Source: Candidatus Poribacteria bacterium (GTDB lineage Bacteria > Poribacteria > WGA-4E > GCA-2687025). Taken from it: a DNA stretch of 57,066 nt. The translations under genes were made by a program, and so were the position numbers. The notes below the pieces were generated by a model. It was not told the origin of the DNA. It ran no database searches and saw nothing but the letters and a program-made list of their open reading frames with translations. Every line of letters starts with the position of its first letter. Position 1 is the first letter of the stretch. This document shows positions 1 to 8,160 of this stretch, in pieces. The DNA lies in contig JABGQA010000057.1 of NCBI GenBank assembly GCA_018644665.1, positions 1 to 57,066 on the forward strand, written 5' to 3'.

Positions 1-2
1 GC

Positions 3-149
3 AACGACACCCGACTGATGGATGTCGTCGTGCAGGCCGAGCGCCCCGAGCGATGCGGACTATGAAAAGGGGCGCGGCTCGCGACCGCCGTCCAGGCCTC
101 CGGTAAGCCGACCGTGACATGGGCGTCGATGAAGGCGCGCAACCAGTAG
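3..149 (+). pseudogene. 3' end of a disrupted paralogue of the next gene
   Basis: The bases match the C-terminal end of the following secreted protein but only across two frame changes. Frame 3 reads NDTRLMDVVVQAE, like NNTRVMDVIVWVD in the neighbour. The frame starting at base 46 then reads PSDADYEKG, like PSDDDYVNA. Frame 3 resumes near base 72 and ends AVQASGKPTVTWASMKARNQ before TAG at 147, which parallels AVDSGGKLTTAWGRLKRR. The switches fall near a run of four C (44-47) and a run of A then G (65-72), so they could be real decay or homopolymer errors in the assembly. The start lies outside the window. Confidence 0.6.
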
Positions 150-168
150 GATCCGAGGAGGGTGTGAC

Positions 169-900
169 ATGAACAGGCTGCTTCAGTACGCCGCCGCCAT
201 CGCCGTGGCTGTGTCGACTGGTGCCGTGTCGTTCTCGGCCGGCGCCGTCGAGGTCTTCAAGGTATCGAGGTATGATGGTGGCTCGCAGATTTGGTTCGAG
301 GCGGAGGCGTTCGACCAGCGCCTCCCCGAAGGCGCGCAGTTCTTCCCGATATCCGGCGAAGGCGGAGCCGCGAAGGCTCCCGACGACACGTTCGGCGAGG
401 TCGTAACCCGCGCCGGTGGGGCGGGTGGGCGACTGTCCTACACGTTCGACATCAGCCGCGCGGGGGGGACCGGCGGCACGTGGTACTTCTTCGGCCGCGT
501 CATCAACCCAAGCAACCAGTCCGACTACATGCTGGTCGACACGCACCCAGACGACGACGACATCCCCGACACGGCGCCGTTCCCCGGCGGCGACGGCGTA
601 AAGCCGTTCGACAACACCGACGACCGCATCTTCGAGCAGGACACCGCGGCGTGGGGGTGGGCGATCCTCGCTCACAACGAGGGACACACCAAGCACCTCG
701 AGGACGGCGAAAACACAATGCACATCTTCCATCGCCAGGGGAACAACACACGGGTGATGGACGTGATTGTCTGGGTCGACGACGCGGCCTACCTGCCGTC
801 CGACGACGACTACGTCAACGCCGAGGAGAAGACGTCCGGCCTAGCGGTCGACTCCGGCGGCAAGTTGACGACGGCGTGGGGACGGCTGAAGCGGCGATAG
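169..900 (+). CDS. Secreted jelly-roll (CBM6-like) protein with conserved C-terminal tail
   Basis: This 243-residue protein begins with a signal peptide (about 1-26, ending SAGA), so it should be exported. The body opens with an EAEAFD segment near residue 44 and contains WYFFGRVINPSNQSDY at 105-120, a pattern like CBM6-type carbohydrate-binding jelly rolls; no catalytic motif is visible. It ends in GKLTTAWGRLKRR, a tail that recurs on the unrelated cohesin/PKD protein at 41722 and, damaged, on the gene remnant just upstream. I infer that the tail is a sorting or anchoring signal. A strong GAGGAGGG ribosome site sits about seven bases before the ATG. The upstream remnant suggests a tandem pair. 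A binding role is plausible but unproven. Confidence 0.8.
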   Translation: MNRLLQYAAAIAVAVSTGAVSFSAGAVEVFKVSRYDGGSQIWFEAEAFDQRLPEGAQFFPISGEGGAAKAPDDTFGEVVTRAGGAGGRLSYTFDISRAGGTGGTWYFFGRVINPSNQSDYMLVDTHPDDDDIPDTAPFPGGDGVKPFDNTDDRIFEQDTAAWGWAILAHNEGHTKHLEDGENTMHIFHRQGNNTRVMDVIVWVDDAAYLPSDDDYVNAEEKTSGLAVDSGGKLTTAWGRLKRR

Positions 901-936
901 CGCCCGGCAAGCCGGGATACGGCGCCAAGCAAGTGA

Positions 937-963
937 CGAGCCCTCGGCCGCGGTCGGGGCTCG
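937..963 (+). terminator. Possible hairpin terminator after the secreted protein gene
   Basis: CGAGCCC (937-943) pairs perfectly with GGGCTCG (957-963) around a 13-base GC-rich loop. It lies 37 bases after the upstream stop and before the ribosome site of the dehydrogenase. A smaller stem, CCCGG-CAAG-CCGGG, sits at 903-916. Neither is followed by a T run, so intrinsic termination is uncertain. Confidence 0.35.
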
Positions 964-998
964 CTTCGCAGTCGACGCACAACACACGGAGCCACGCC

Positions 999-1982
999 GT
1001 GATCCGCGTCACCAAACCCAAGGGGTTCGCGAACATCCAGCTGGAGGATGTCCCGACCCCGGCGCCCGACCCCGACCAGGTGCTGGCTCGGACGGACGTC
1101 ACCCTCATCAGCAGGGGCTCCGAGCTGTTCGCGAGGTACATCAAGGACGACGCGGTCTCGCCATCCATCATGGGGTATTCGCTGGCCGGCGTGGTCGAGA
1201 CGGTTGGGCGCGACGCGCGCGCCTATACCCCCGGCGACCGTGTGATGATCGTCGCTCCCCACGCAAGCCACGCGATCGGCACGCCGCACCCAACTGACGG
1301 ACGCATGGCCGCGCTCCCCGACGGCGTATCGCAGGAAGAGGCGACGTTCGTGCCGTTGGTCACGAGCGCCATCGCATGGGCGGATTCGTCCGACGCGCAG
1401 GCCGACGACACAGTGGTGATTCTCGGCCAAGGGCTCGTCGGCAGCCTCATGCTACAGGTGATGCGTTCACGTGGCGTCGGGCGGGTGATCGCCGTCGACG
1501 CCCTCGACATGCGCTGTGAGATGGCGCGCGAGTTCGGCGCGGATGTCGTCATCAATGCTCGCGACACCGACCCTGTCGCCGCCGTGCGCGAGGCTACCGG
1601 CGGCGAAGGCGCGGCTCTTGTCATCGACTGTGTGGGCGGCCATGCTGGCGTGCAGTCGTTCGAGCAGGCCCAAGACATGGTGCGCCCGCGGGGCACGCTT
1701 CAGCTTATCGCGCTCTACCAGCAGGCGCCTTTGGCTTTGCATTCCGGCAAGATCATGAACCGACGGCTCGTCGCCGGGATACTCACCGACGAGCCGCGCT
1801 CGCACACGGTCGCGCGCGCCCTGTCGCTCATGGCATCCGGCGACGTGCATGTTGCCCCCATGATCACGCACCGCTTGCCGCACACCGACGCAAAGGCCGC
1901 ATTCGATCTCCTCTGGGACCGTCCCGGCGACGCGCTAGGGGTCCTCCTGGAATGGGGCGCCGCCGAGGACGGGGCGCCATAG
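999..1982 (+). CDS. Medium-chain (zinc-type alcohol) dehydrogenase family oxidoreductase
   Basis: A 327-residue member of the MDR superfamily, a cytosolic NAD(P)-dependent oxidoreductase. The N-terminal GroES-like part has TLISRGSELFARY (35-47), as in sugar-alcohol-type MDR proteins. The Rossmann fold has GQGLVG at 143-148 and an acidic residue (VDALD) after strand two, which favours NAD. The Cys and His ligands of catalytic zinc are not obvious, so it may be a zinc-free branch. The GTG start is chosen because GGAG (988-991) lies seven bases before it and the domain begins there; the open frame runs further upstream only as an overlap with the previous gene. The substrate cannot be read from the sequence. 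Confidence 0.85.
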   Translation: MIRVTKPKGFANIQLEDVPTPAPDPDQVLARTDVTLISRGSELFARYIKDDAVSPSIMGYSLAGVVETVGRDARAYTPGDRVMIVAPHASHAIGTPHPTDGRMAALPDGVSQEEATFVPLVTSAIAWADSSDAQADDTVVILGQGLVGSLMLQVMRSRGVGRVIAVDALDMRCEMAREFGADVVINARDTDPVAAVREATGGEGAALVIDCVGGHAGVQSFEQAQDMVRPRGTLQLIALYQQAPLALHSGKIMNRRLVAGILTDEPRSHTVARALSLMASGDVHVAPMITHRLPHTDAKAAFDLLWDRPGDALGVLLEWGAAEDGAP

Positions 1983-2100
1983 AGCGGCCGGGATGCGCAG
2001 GCGTCCTGACGGCGCGGCAACTTGCCAACTGGAACGTGCGGCGGCATACTACATCTGCCGTCGTTGAGGCGCCGTCGTCCTCACCGGGTGGGTATCCCGC

Positions 2101-3039
2101 ATGCCCGCGCGTCTTCATCACATCATCGCATGTCTAGTCGTGGCCGGAGCCCTGTCCGCGGGATGCGGAGGCGACGCCGACGACCATCCCGACGTCGCCA
2201 CGTCGAGGATCGCCTTCGTGTCGGACCGTGACGGCTACCGGCGGATATACGTGATGAACGCAGACGGGTCCGACCAACACGCCGTCTCGGACCCATCCCA
2301 TGGCTCCGACAGATGGCCGACGTGGTCCCCGGCCGGCGCGCGTATCGCCTTCACGTCCGACCAGGACGGGCAGGACGACATCTACGTGATCGACGCGGAC
2401 GGCGGGAACCGGCGCAACATCACGAACACCCCGGACAGCGGTGAGTCTCATCCCGCGTGGTCGCCCGACGGCGCGCGCATTGCGTTCGCGTCGGACCGAG
2501 AGCCGGCCGGTCTGTACGTGATCGACGCAGATGGCGGCAATCCGATGCATGTCTCGGCCGACGCCACGAACGCCGACTGGTCACCGGACGGCCTCCAGTT
2601 TGCGTACTTCAGCATTGATCCCCGTGGCCGCCGCCTCGCCCTGTATTGGATGGACGCCGACGGCGACAACGCTCGCGTCGTCGCGCACATCGACCCGGGC
2701 GCCGCGTCGCCCGCATGGTCGCCGGACAACAGATGGATCGCCGCCACTACCGCCAACGACACGGAGCCGTTGGCCCGCATCCACGACTGGCGATCGATAG
2801 TCCTCATGGACGTCTTCGGGCGGAATCAGCAGGTCGTCACGCGCAACCGGCGTGGCACGGACCTGTCCCCGACGTGGTCGCCCGACGGGCGTCGCCTGGC
2901 CTACGAAGCGCACGACGACGCCCTATTCGGCGACACACACGGCCGCACCGACATCCATGTGCTGGACCTGGACGACATGTCCGTGCGGCGGCTCACGGAC
3001 AGCCGGGACTATGACGCAATGCCGGCGTGGTCGCGCTGA
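2101..3039 (+). CDS. TolB-like beta-propeller lipoprotein (copy 1)
   Basis: A 312-residue lipoprotein with lipobox LSAGC at Cys22, so probably membrane-anchored outside the cytoplasm. The rest is a set of PD40/TolB-type propeller blades, each with a strand such as RIAFVSDRDG, a YVMNADG turn and a closing WSPDG. At least five blades are visible, with YVIDADGGN repeated twice. These blades normally form a protein-binding propeller; no enzyme motif is seen. The downstream gene is a close paralogue with the same layout and the same lipid-attachment position, pointing to tandem duplication. TolB itself is longer and has an extra N-terminal domain, and no Tol-Pal gene lies nearby, so this is not called tolB. 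Confidence 0.85.
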   Translation: MPARLHHIIACLVVAGALSAGCGGDADDHPDVATSRIAFVSDRDGYRRIYVMNADGSDQHAVSDPSHGSDRWPTWSPAGARIAFTSDQDGQDDIYVIDADGGNRRNITNTPDSGESHPAWSPDGARIAFASDREPAGLYVIDADGGNPMHVSADATNADWSPDGLQFAYFSIDPRGRRLALYWMDADGDNARVVAHIDPGAASPAWSPDNRWIAATTANDTEPLARIHDWRSIVLMDVFGRNQQVVTRNRRGTDLSPTWSPDGRRLAYEAHDDALFGDTHGRTDIHVLDLDDMSVRRLTDSRDYDAMPAWSR

Positions 3040-3081
3040 AGCGACCGGCGGGAGCGTGTTGGGCGCTCGGGAGGCGAGTCG

Positions 3082-4032
3082 ATGCACGAACGTCTCGGGC
3101 CTTCGCTGTGGCTCTGTGCCGCCGTCGCGTCTCTGATCCTCAGTTGTGGTGAGGACGTCGATGAACCCCTGGACATGCAACCGTCGCAGATCGCGTTCGT
3201 GTCCGACCGCGCCGGCTACCGGCAGATATACGTCATGGACGCGGACGGAGATAACCAGCGGCCGCTGACCGACCCTCAGTATGGCGAGGACACTTGGCCC
3301 GCATGGTCGCCGGACGGGTCGCGGATCGCGTTCCTGTCGACTCGCACCGGCGAGCCCGAACTGTTCGTGATGGACGCCGACGGGCGCAACCAGCGGAACA
3401 TCTCGAACAGCCGTGGTGGCGCTGACGGCCCGCCTGCATGGTCACCGGACGGAACGCAGATCGCACAGGTGTTCTCCCCGTACGGCGGGGCCGAACACAT
3501 ACGGCTGACAGACCCCGACGGTGGGGACGTGCGTGCGCTCGGCGTCGGCTGGACCGCGGCGGTCGGGCCACGGTGGACGCCCGACGGCAGTCGTATCGCG
3601 TTCGATTCCCCTCGGCAACTGTTCGACGGCGGACTGTCCGCGACCTACATCATCGACGCGGACGGCCAGAACCTCGCCCTCCTGAGTGAAGGCCCGGGCA
3701 GTGACCGCGCGCCCGTCTGGTCGCCCGACGGCTCACGCGTGGCGATCGTGCCGAGGGACTTAGAGCCGCGCATCGTCGTCCAGGACGCCGACGGCGCCAA
3801 TCGACGGTACGTCACGAACGCGGCGACCGGAGGCGACGGGAGTCCCTCGTGGTCGCCGGACGGCCGCAGCATCACCTTCGTGGTGAGCGATCGTAGCTAT
3901 GTGAACCTGCACCGGCGGGCCCTAAGCCTGAGTTCGGGCGCGGACATCCGCGTCGTCAACCTGGACGACATGAGCGTGCGGAAGCTCACGAGCAGCCGCG
4001 ACTTCGACGGCATGCCCTCGTGGTCGCCGTAA
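3082..4032 (+). CDS. TolB-like beta-propeller lipoprotein (copy 2)
   Basis: A 316-residue paralogue of the preceding gene. It also carries its lipid-attachment cysteine at residue 22 (SLILSC). The blades follow the same scheme: QIAFVSDRAGYRQIYVMDAD, WSPDGSRIAFLS, YIIDADGQN, and a final VNLDDMSVRKLTSSRDFDGM that matches VLDLDDMSVRRLTDSRDYDAM in copy 1. GGGAGG lies eight bases before the ATG. The gap to copy 1 is 42 bases, so the two are probably co-transcribed. The copies have diverged through the middle blades but keep both ends. It ends nine bases from a convergent HEAT/FG-GAP lipoprotein gene. The function is unknown beyond a likely envelope binding scaffold. Confidence 0.85.
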   Translation: MHERLGPSLWLCAAVASLILSCGEDVDEPLDMQPSQIAFVSDRAGYRQIYVMDADGDNQRPLTDPQYGEDTWPAWSPDGSRIAFLSTRTGEPELFVMDADGRNQRNISNSRGGADGPPAWSPDGTQIAQVFSPYGGAEHIRLTDPDGGDVRALGVGWTAAVGPRWTPDGSRIAFDSPRQLFDGGLSATYIIDADGQNLALLSEGPGSDRAPVWSPDGSRVAIVPRDLEPRIVVQDADGANRRYVTNAATGGDGSPSWSPDGRSITFVVSDRSYVNLHRRALSLSSGADIRVVNLDDMSVRKLTSSRDFDGMPSWSP

Positions 4033-4041
4033 CGCGACGCA

Positions 4042-6534
4042 TCACCGCCCGACGAACACGCCGTCATAGTTCGTGCCAAGGTACGCGCCCCAGGCGATGC
4101 GACCGGCGTCGGCGATGCCCAGCGAACGCCGCTGTATCGTCCAGGTGGACCCGGCCAGGGGGCCGAGCCACATGGCCGTGACCATTTCCAGCGTACCGTC
4201 GCCGTCCATGTCCGCGATGACGGGCGTGCTCACCGCACGACCCCGCAGTCCCGACGTGCGGCGCACGGAGCCGTCCGCGACATCGACCACCACGATGTCG
4301 GACGTGTGGTACCACGCGTCCGCGGTAAGGACGATCACCTCGTCGCGGCCGTCGGCGTCCACGTCGACGGCCACCGGGGACGCCATATACGGGTGTGGCT
4401 CCGTCTGCTCCCACAGTATGTCGCCGTTCCGGCCGTCGAACGCCGCGTGGTAGGACGCCACGTACTGGGGCCACATACCCGTTGAGAACGACGCGAACAC
4501 GTCCGGGATGTCGTCGTCGTTGAAGTAGCCGATCGCCGGCGAGGCCCATGTCTCGGCCGCCGCGACGAACCGCGACCAGACGACGTCGTGTGTAGAGCCG
4601 TCCACGACCGCGAGCCGACCGTCGAACGCCGCGGCGACGATGTCGGGCGTCCCGTCAGCGGTGAGATCGGCCAGCGCCGGTGGAGCGACCATCCCCTTGA
4701 ACGTCATCGGCGACAGGAGTTCCGTCGCGCGACTGAGGTCACCCGCGAGGATGTCCGTGACCGGGACCGTCCAGAGCGAGCCGGAATGCGTCTCGCCTCC
4801 GGAGCCGAACAGGGCAAGCTGCCGCGACGGGCCGTACGCATACGCCGAAACATAGCACTCCGCGGAATCGGGCATGGCAGCGGAGCCGAGCACCGCCCCG
4901 TTGACGCTGTTGAGCACCATCAGGCGGCCGGCGGGGCGAGGCGTGAACGGCGGGCGACTCGAGTCGCCGCCGTGCGTCACGAGGATGTCCGGGCGGCCGT
5001 CGCCGTTTCGGTCGGGGATCTCCATGGGCGTGTAGAAGTTCAACCGTCCGTACTGGACGGCCTCGCCGACCGGCTCATATACCCACAACTCGGTCCCGGT
5101 GGCGCCGGAGAAGGCGTGCAGCGCGAGCCTACGGCCGCCGATCACCACATCCGGGACGCCGTCGTCGTCGATGTGGGTGAACAGAGGCGACCCGAACAGC
5201 TCGTCCCGGGCGTCCGCGTGCCACAGCTCGGCGCCGGTCGCGCCATCGCGGGCCACGACATAGCCGATCCCCTCATGCAGCGCCGCGAAGCGGTCCTCAC
5301 CGTAGAGGATGTACTCGCCGGACAGACGTTCGGCGCCGAGGCCGATCACGATATCCAGGACGCCACCGCCGTTCAGGTCGGCCAGGCGGGGCGACGAGAA
5401 CGCCGACAGACTGCCAGTCGCTTCCCACTCGACTGGAAACATGTCGGGCGCGTCGGAACTCGCCTCATCCGGCGGGAACCCGACCGCAGCGGTGTACGCC
5501 TCGCCTGCGGTCACGCCACGTGACACTTTCAGGCTCCGCAGGGCGTGCGAGGCGCGGAGCCGCACGCGCGCGTCCATGTCCGCGAGCGCCTGGATGAGCG
5601 CGTCGATCGCGTCGGGGCTCTGCGTGCCCGAGTTCCCGAGGGCATAGGCCGCGGCATGACGGACGAACGGGGACGGGTCGGATGCGACGGTTTCGCTCAG
5701 CGCGTTCACGACATCGGCGCGTGCCTCCCCGAGACGCGCGGAGGACTCGGCGGCCGCCTGCCTGACGCGGGCGTCGTCATCCTTGAGCGCTGCCGCGAGC
5801 CACGCGCTCGCCTCTTCGTCGGACGCGCCGAGGACCGATCCGAGAGCCGCCAGGTGCGCCCGACCCTCGGCTGGAGCGCCGTCGAACGCAGCCGTCACGG
5901 CCGGGAACGCCCCGGCGCCTCCGCCCTCGGGCATCGTGGCCAACGCGTCTGCGGCGATGGCGCTTATCATGCGGAGTGATTCGGCGATCGCGACCGTCTC
6001 GACGCCCCCCGACGTCGGCAGCGCCTCGATGAGCGCGCCCGCTGCCCGGTCGCCAAGGACGGCGAGGAAGAGGATCGCGTGGCGGCGCACATTGGGGTCT
6101 TCGCCGGCCAGCAGGGACAGCACCGCCGGGACGGCCTCGGTCGGGGGCGCCTTCATCGCGACCAGCGCCGCGAGCGCCCCTTGCTGCGCGGCAGAGCTGC
6201 CGGTAGCCAAAGTCTGCGTGATAGCGGGCAGGGCCTCGGCGCCCACGGCGCCAAGAGCCAGCGACGCGTACGCGCGGGTATCGGGGTCGGCGTCATCGAG
6301 AACCGCCGCCAGAGCCGCGGTCGCTGGCGCGGCCCGTCGGCGTAGCGACGCCAGGGCGCGTCCCGCCTCGCGCCGCGTCTGTACATCAGGCGCGGTGAAT
6401 CGTTCGGCGAGCTCCACCGGGGTTGGCGGCGCTGGCGGCCCTGGGTCGCCACACCCGGGTGACGCGAAGGCGAGAACGACCAGCAGGGCCGCGATGGGCG
6501 TGACTCGACTGGCAGCGTAACGGTGGTAAAGCAT
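4042..6534 (-). CDS. HEAT-repeat plus FG-GAP/PQQ-type propeller lipoprotein
   Basis: An 830-residue putative lipoprotein. The leader ends FASPGC (Cys28), a slightly unusual lipobox with Pro at -2. Residues about 35-330 are helical HEAT/PBS-lyase repeats (DPNVRRHAILFLAVLGD, DDARVRQAAAESSARLGE, DPSPFVRHAAAYALG). Residues about 350-830 form a propeller with FG-GAP-like calcium loops (DLNGGGVLDIVIG, DRNGDGRPDILVTHGG, DVDADGRDEVIV, DMDGDGTLEMVTA) mixed with PQQ-like G-TELWVYEP strands. Both halves are interaction modules and no catalytic site is seen. The start is the ATG directly before the leader, 23 codons inside the open frame. The HEAT plus propeller combination recurs in spirit elsewhere in the window. 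Role unknown. Confidence 0.8.
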   Translation of the reverse strand: MLYHRYAASRVTPIAALLVVLAFASPGCGDPGPPAPPTPVELAERFTAPDVQTRREAGRALASLRRRAAPATAALAAVLDDADPDTRAYASLALGAVGAEALPAITQTLATGSSAAQQGALAALVAMKAPPTEAVPAVLSLLAGEDPNVRRHAILFLAVLGDRAAGALIEALPTSGGVETVAIAESLRMISAIAADALATMPEGGGAGAFPAVTAAFDGAPAEGRAHLAALGSVLGASDEEASAWLAAALKDDDARVRQAAAESSARLGEARADVVNALSETVASDPSPFVRHAAAYALGNSGTQSPDAIDALIQALADMDARVRLRASHALRSLKVSRGVTAGEAYTAAVGFPPDEASSDAPDMFPVEWEATGSLSAFSSPRLADLNGGGVLDIVIGLGAERLSGEYILYGEDRFAALHEGIGYVVARDGATGAELWHADARDELFGSPLFTHIDDDGVPDVVIGGRRLALHAFSGATGTELWVYEPVGEAVQYGRLNFYTPMEIPDRNGDGRPDILVTHGGDSSRPPFTPRPAGRLMVLNSVNGAVLGSAAMPDSAECYVSAYAYGPSRQLALFGSGGETHSGSLWTVPVTDILAGDLSRATELLSPMTFKGMVAPPALADLTADGTPDIVAAAFDGRLAVVDGSTHDVVWSRFVAAAETWASPAIGYFNDDDIPDVFASFSTGMWPQYVASYHAAFDGRNGDILWEQTEPHPYMASPVAVDVDADGRDEVIVLTADAWYHTSDIVVVDVADGSVRRTSGLRGRAVSTPVIADMDGDGTLEMVTAMWLGPLAGSTWTIQRRSLGIADAGRIAWGAYLGTNYDGVFVGR

Positions 6535-6780
6535 GTGCGGACGCCTACGTCGAGCGGCGCGCAGCGTGTGGACCGAAGGGAAGAAGGGCGTCGTCGCGAC
6601 CACCTCGCGCGCCGAACCGAAGTGGTCTTGCCCTTAGAGCGGCAGCCTCGCTACGCGGCGCCACCCACGCGCTAGCCAACCCCGGGCTGACCAGCGCCCG
6701 CAGGAGCGCCGCCGTAGTGGTATCCTTACGGTGTGACGCGCGCGCATCGGCCAGAGGCTCGAGGGTCGGAGAACCCAGCA

Positions 6781-8136
6781 ATGCGGACGCCAACCAACAC
6801 GGGCAGTCGCTCATCGCGCGTCGCCATAGGCGTGTCACTGGCTCTGCACGTCGTTGGGGCGATCGTCGTCGGGGTGTACGTCGCGACCACGGTTGTCGCC
6901 GAACGCCTGCCGGATGATCTGCCTATCGAGTGGGTGACGATCCGGGACACGCGGCTCCGCCGCCTGTCCCCGCGGAAGGAAATCCCGCGCGCCGCGACGA
7001 CGCAGCCCCTCGCGGACGCCACCGACACGCCACCGGACACGGCCGCCCCCAGCATGATACCGGAAGTGGCCCGCCGCACAATGGAGATGGTGACCCGCGC
7101 AGTGGACGTGCGCGCCGAGCCCGTAGAGGAGTTGCTGTCCGGGATGACCACGGACACTGACCTGCCTCCCGTCGATGTCGATACCGGGGCCGCGGCGGCC
7201 GCATCGACCCCGCAGGGCATACGGACAGGGCGCGGCATCGAGACGGCGCGCGTACGGGCGGCTTCGGGGGACCTGTTGCGGCAGGGCATCGGCCTCCTTG
7301 AGGCGGAGGGAGCGGCAGCCCCCGACCTGAGCAACGCCAAGTTCCTCGACACGACGGCGTTGCTCGCGGACGACGAGCTGGGCGCCGTGCTGGTGGGCGA
7401 GGGTCGAGACGTATCGGGACACATCCGGCTGATTCGCGCCAAGCACCAACTCTCTGACTGGTGGCAGGACCCCACCGCCATGGCGAGTCTGATCGGCTGG
7501 TTGGACGAGCACACGCGTCTGCGCGCGGATATGAAGTTCCGGGGCGGCGCGTTGGCTTTGGACGACCCGGAACTCCTCGACGCGCCGCTAGTCATCATGA
7601 CAGGTCACGACCGGAGCATCACCGTCTCGCACCAGTTGGAGCGTGGCGGCCCGCTCGTCGATGGGCTTACGGACGCCGAACGCGTTGGGCTTCGCCAGTA
7701 TCTCCTAGAACGCGGCGGCACGCTGTTCTTCGACGACTGCGGTTGGAACGGTCTGCTAGCCGAACGCGTGAAGCAGGAACTCGAGCGCGCGTTGCCCGAG
7801 TACGATCTCATCGACGTGCCCCATACGCACGAGGTGTACACGATCTACTACGAACTCGCCGGCCCGCCTGCGGGTGGCGACATCTTCTGGGGGTCGGAGA
7901 ACGACCCGAAGGCGTCGAAGTTCCGGCATCACAAGGGCATATTCATCGGCGATCGCCTCGCGGTGCTGTACAACCGCAAGGACTACATGTGCGCCATGGA
8001 GACGACCGAGGTGCCCAGCCGCACGATGCTGCGCTTGCGGCGCTCTCCCGACGTGTACCGCTTCATGACGAACCTCTTCGTCTACGCGATGAAATACGGC
8101 GGGAACGTCGACAGGTCGGGCTACGAGACGTACTGA
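6781..8136 (+). CDS. DUF4159 protein with TonB-like N-terminal anchor (A)
   Basis: A 451-residue protein. Residues 13-40 form one membrane helix carrying SLALH (19-23), the S-x3-H pattern of the TonB helix that couples to ExbB/ExbD. A low-complexity periplasmic linker follows, then from about residue 204 a DUF4159 domain: HQLSDWW, APLVIMTGHD, a TLFFDDCG turn and a late RKDYMCAM. DUF4159 resembles class I glutamine-amidotransferase or flavodoxin-like folds; its activity is unknown to me. The ATG is chosen for the GGAG nine bases upstream. The gene converges on a second DUF4159 gene 24 bases away and belongs to a set of three. The TonB C-terminal domain is absent, so it is not a normal TonB. 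Confidence 0.8.
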   Translation: MRTPTNTGSRSSRVAIGVSLALHVVGAIVVGVYVATTVVAERLPDDLPIEWVTIRDTRLRRLSPRKEIPRAATTQPLADATDTPPDTAAPSMIPEVARRTMEMVTRAVDVRAEPVEELLSGMTTDTDLPPVDVDTGAAAAASTPQGIRTGRGIETARVRAASGDLLRQGIGLLEAEGAAAPDLSNAKFLDTTALLADDELGAVLVGEGRDVSGHIRLIRAKHQLSDWWQDPTAMASLIGWLDEHTRLRADMKFRGGALALDDPELLDAPLVIMTGHDRSITVSHQLERGGPLVDGLTDAERVGLRQYLLERGGTLFFDDCGWNGLLAERVKQELERALPEYDLIDVPHTHEVYTIYYELAGPPAGGDIFWGSENDPKASKFRHHKGIFIGDRLAVLYNRKDYMCAMETTEVPSRTMLRLRRSPDVYRFMTNLFVYAMKYGGNVDRSGYETY

Positions 8137-8160
8137 GTCCCTCGGCGACACGCGAGCGGC

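Noticed and set aside
291..998. N-terminal extension of the dehydrogenase
   Set aside because: It overlaps the secreted protein gene in another frame and translates to Arg/Pro-rich sequence; GGAG and the domain start support the GTG at 999.
4588..5523. Plus-strand frame of 311 codons
   Set aside because: It is antisense to the HEAT/FG-GAP lipoprotein and has no ribosome site or motif.
4042..6534. FG-GAP lipoprotein as a PQQ-dependent dehydrogenase
   Set aside because: PQQ-like strands are present but no catalytic or cofactor-ligand residues; the calcium loops fit a structural propeller.
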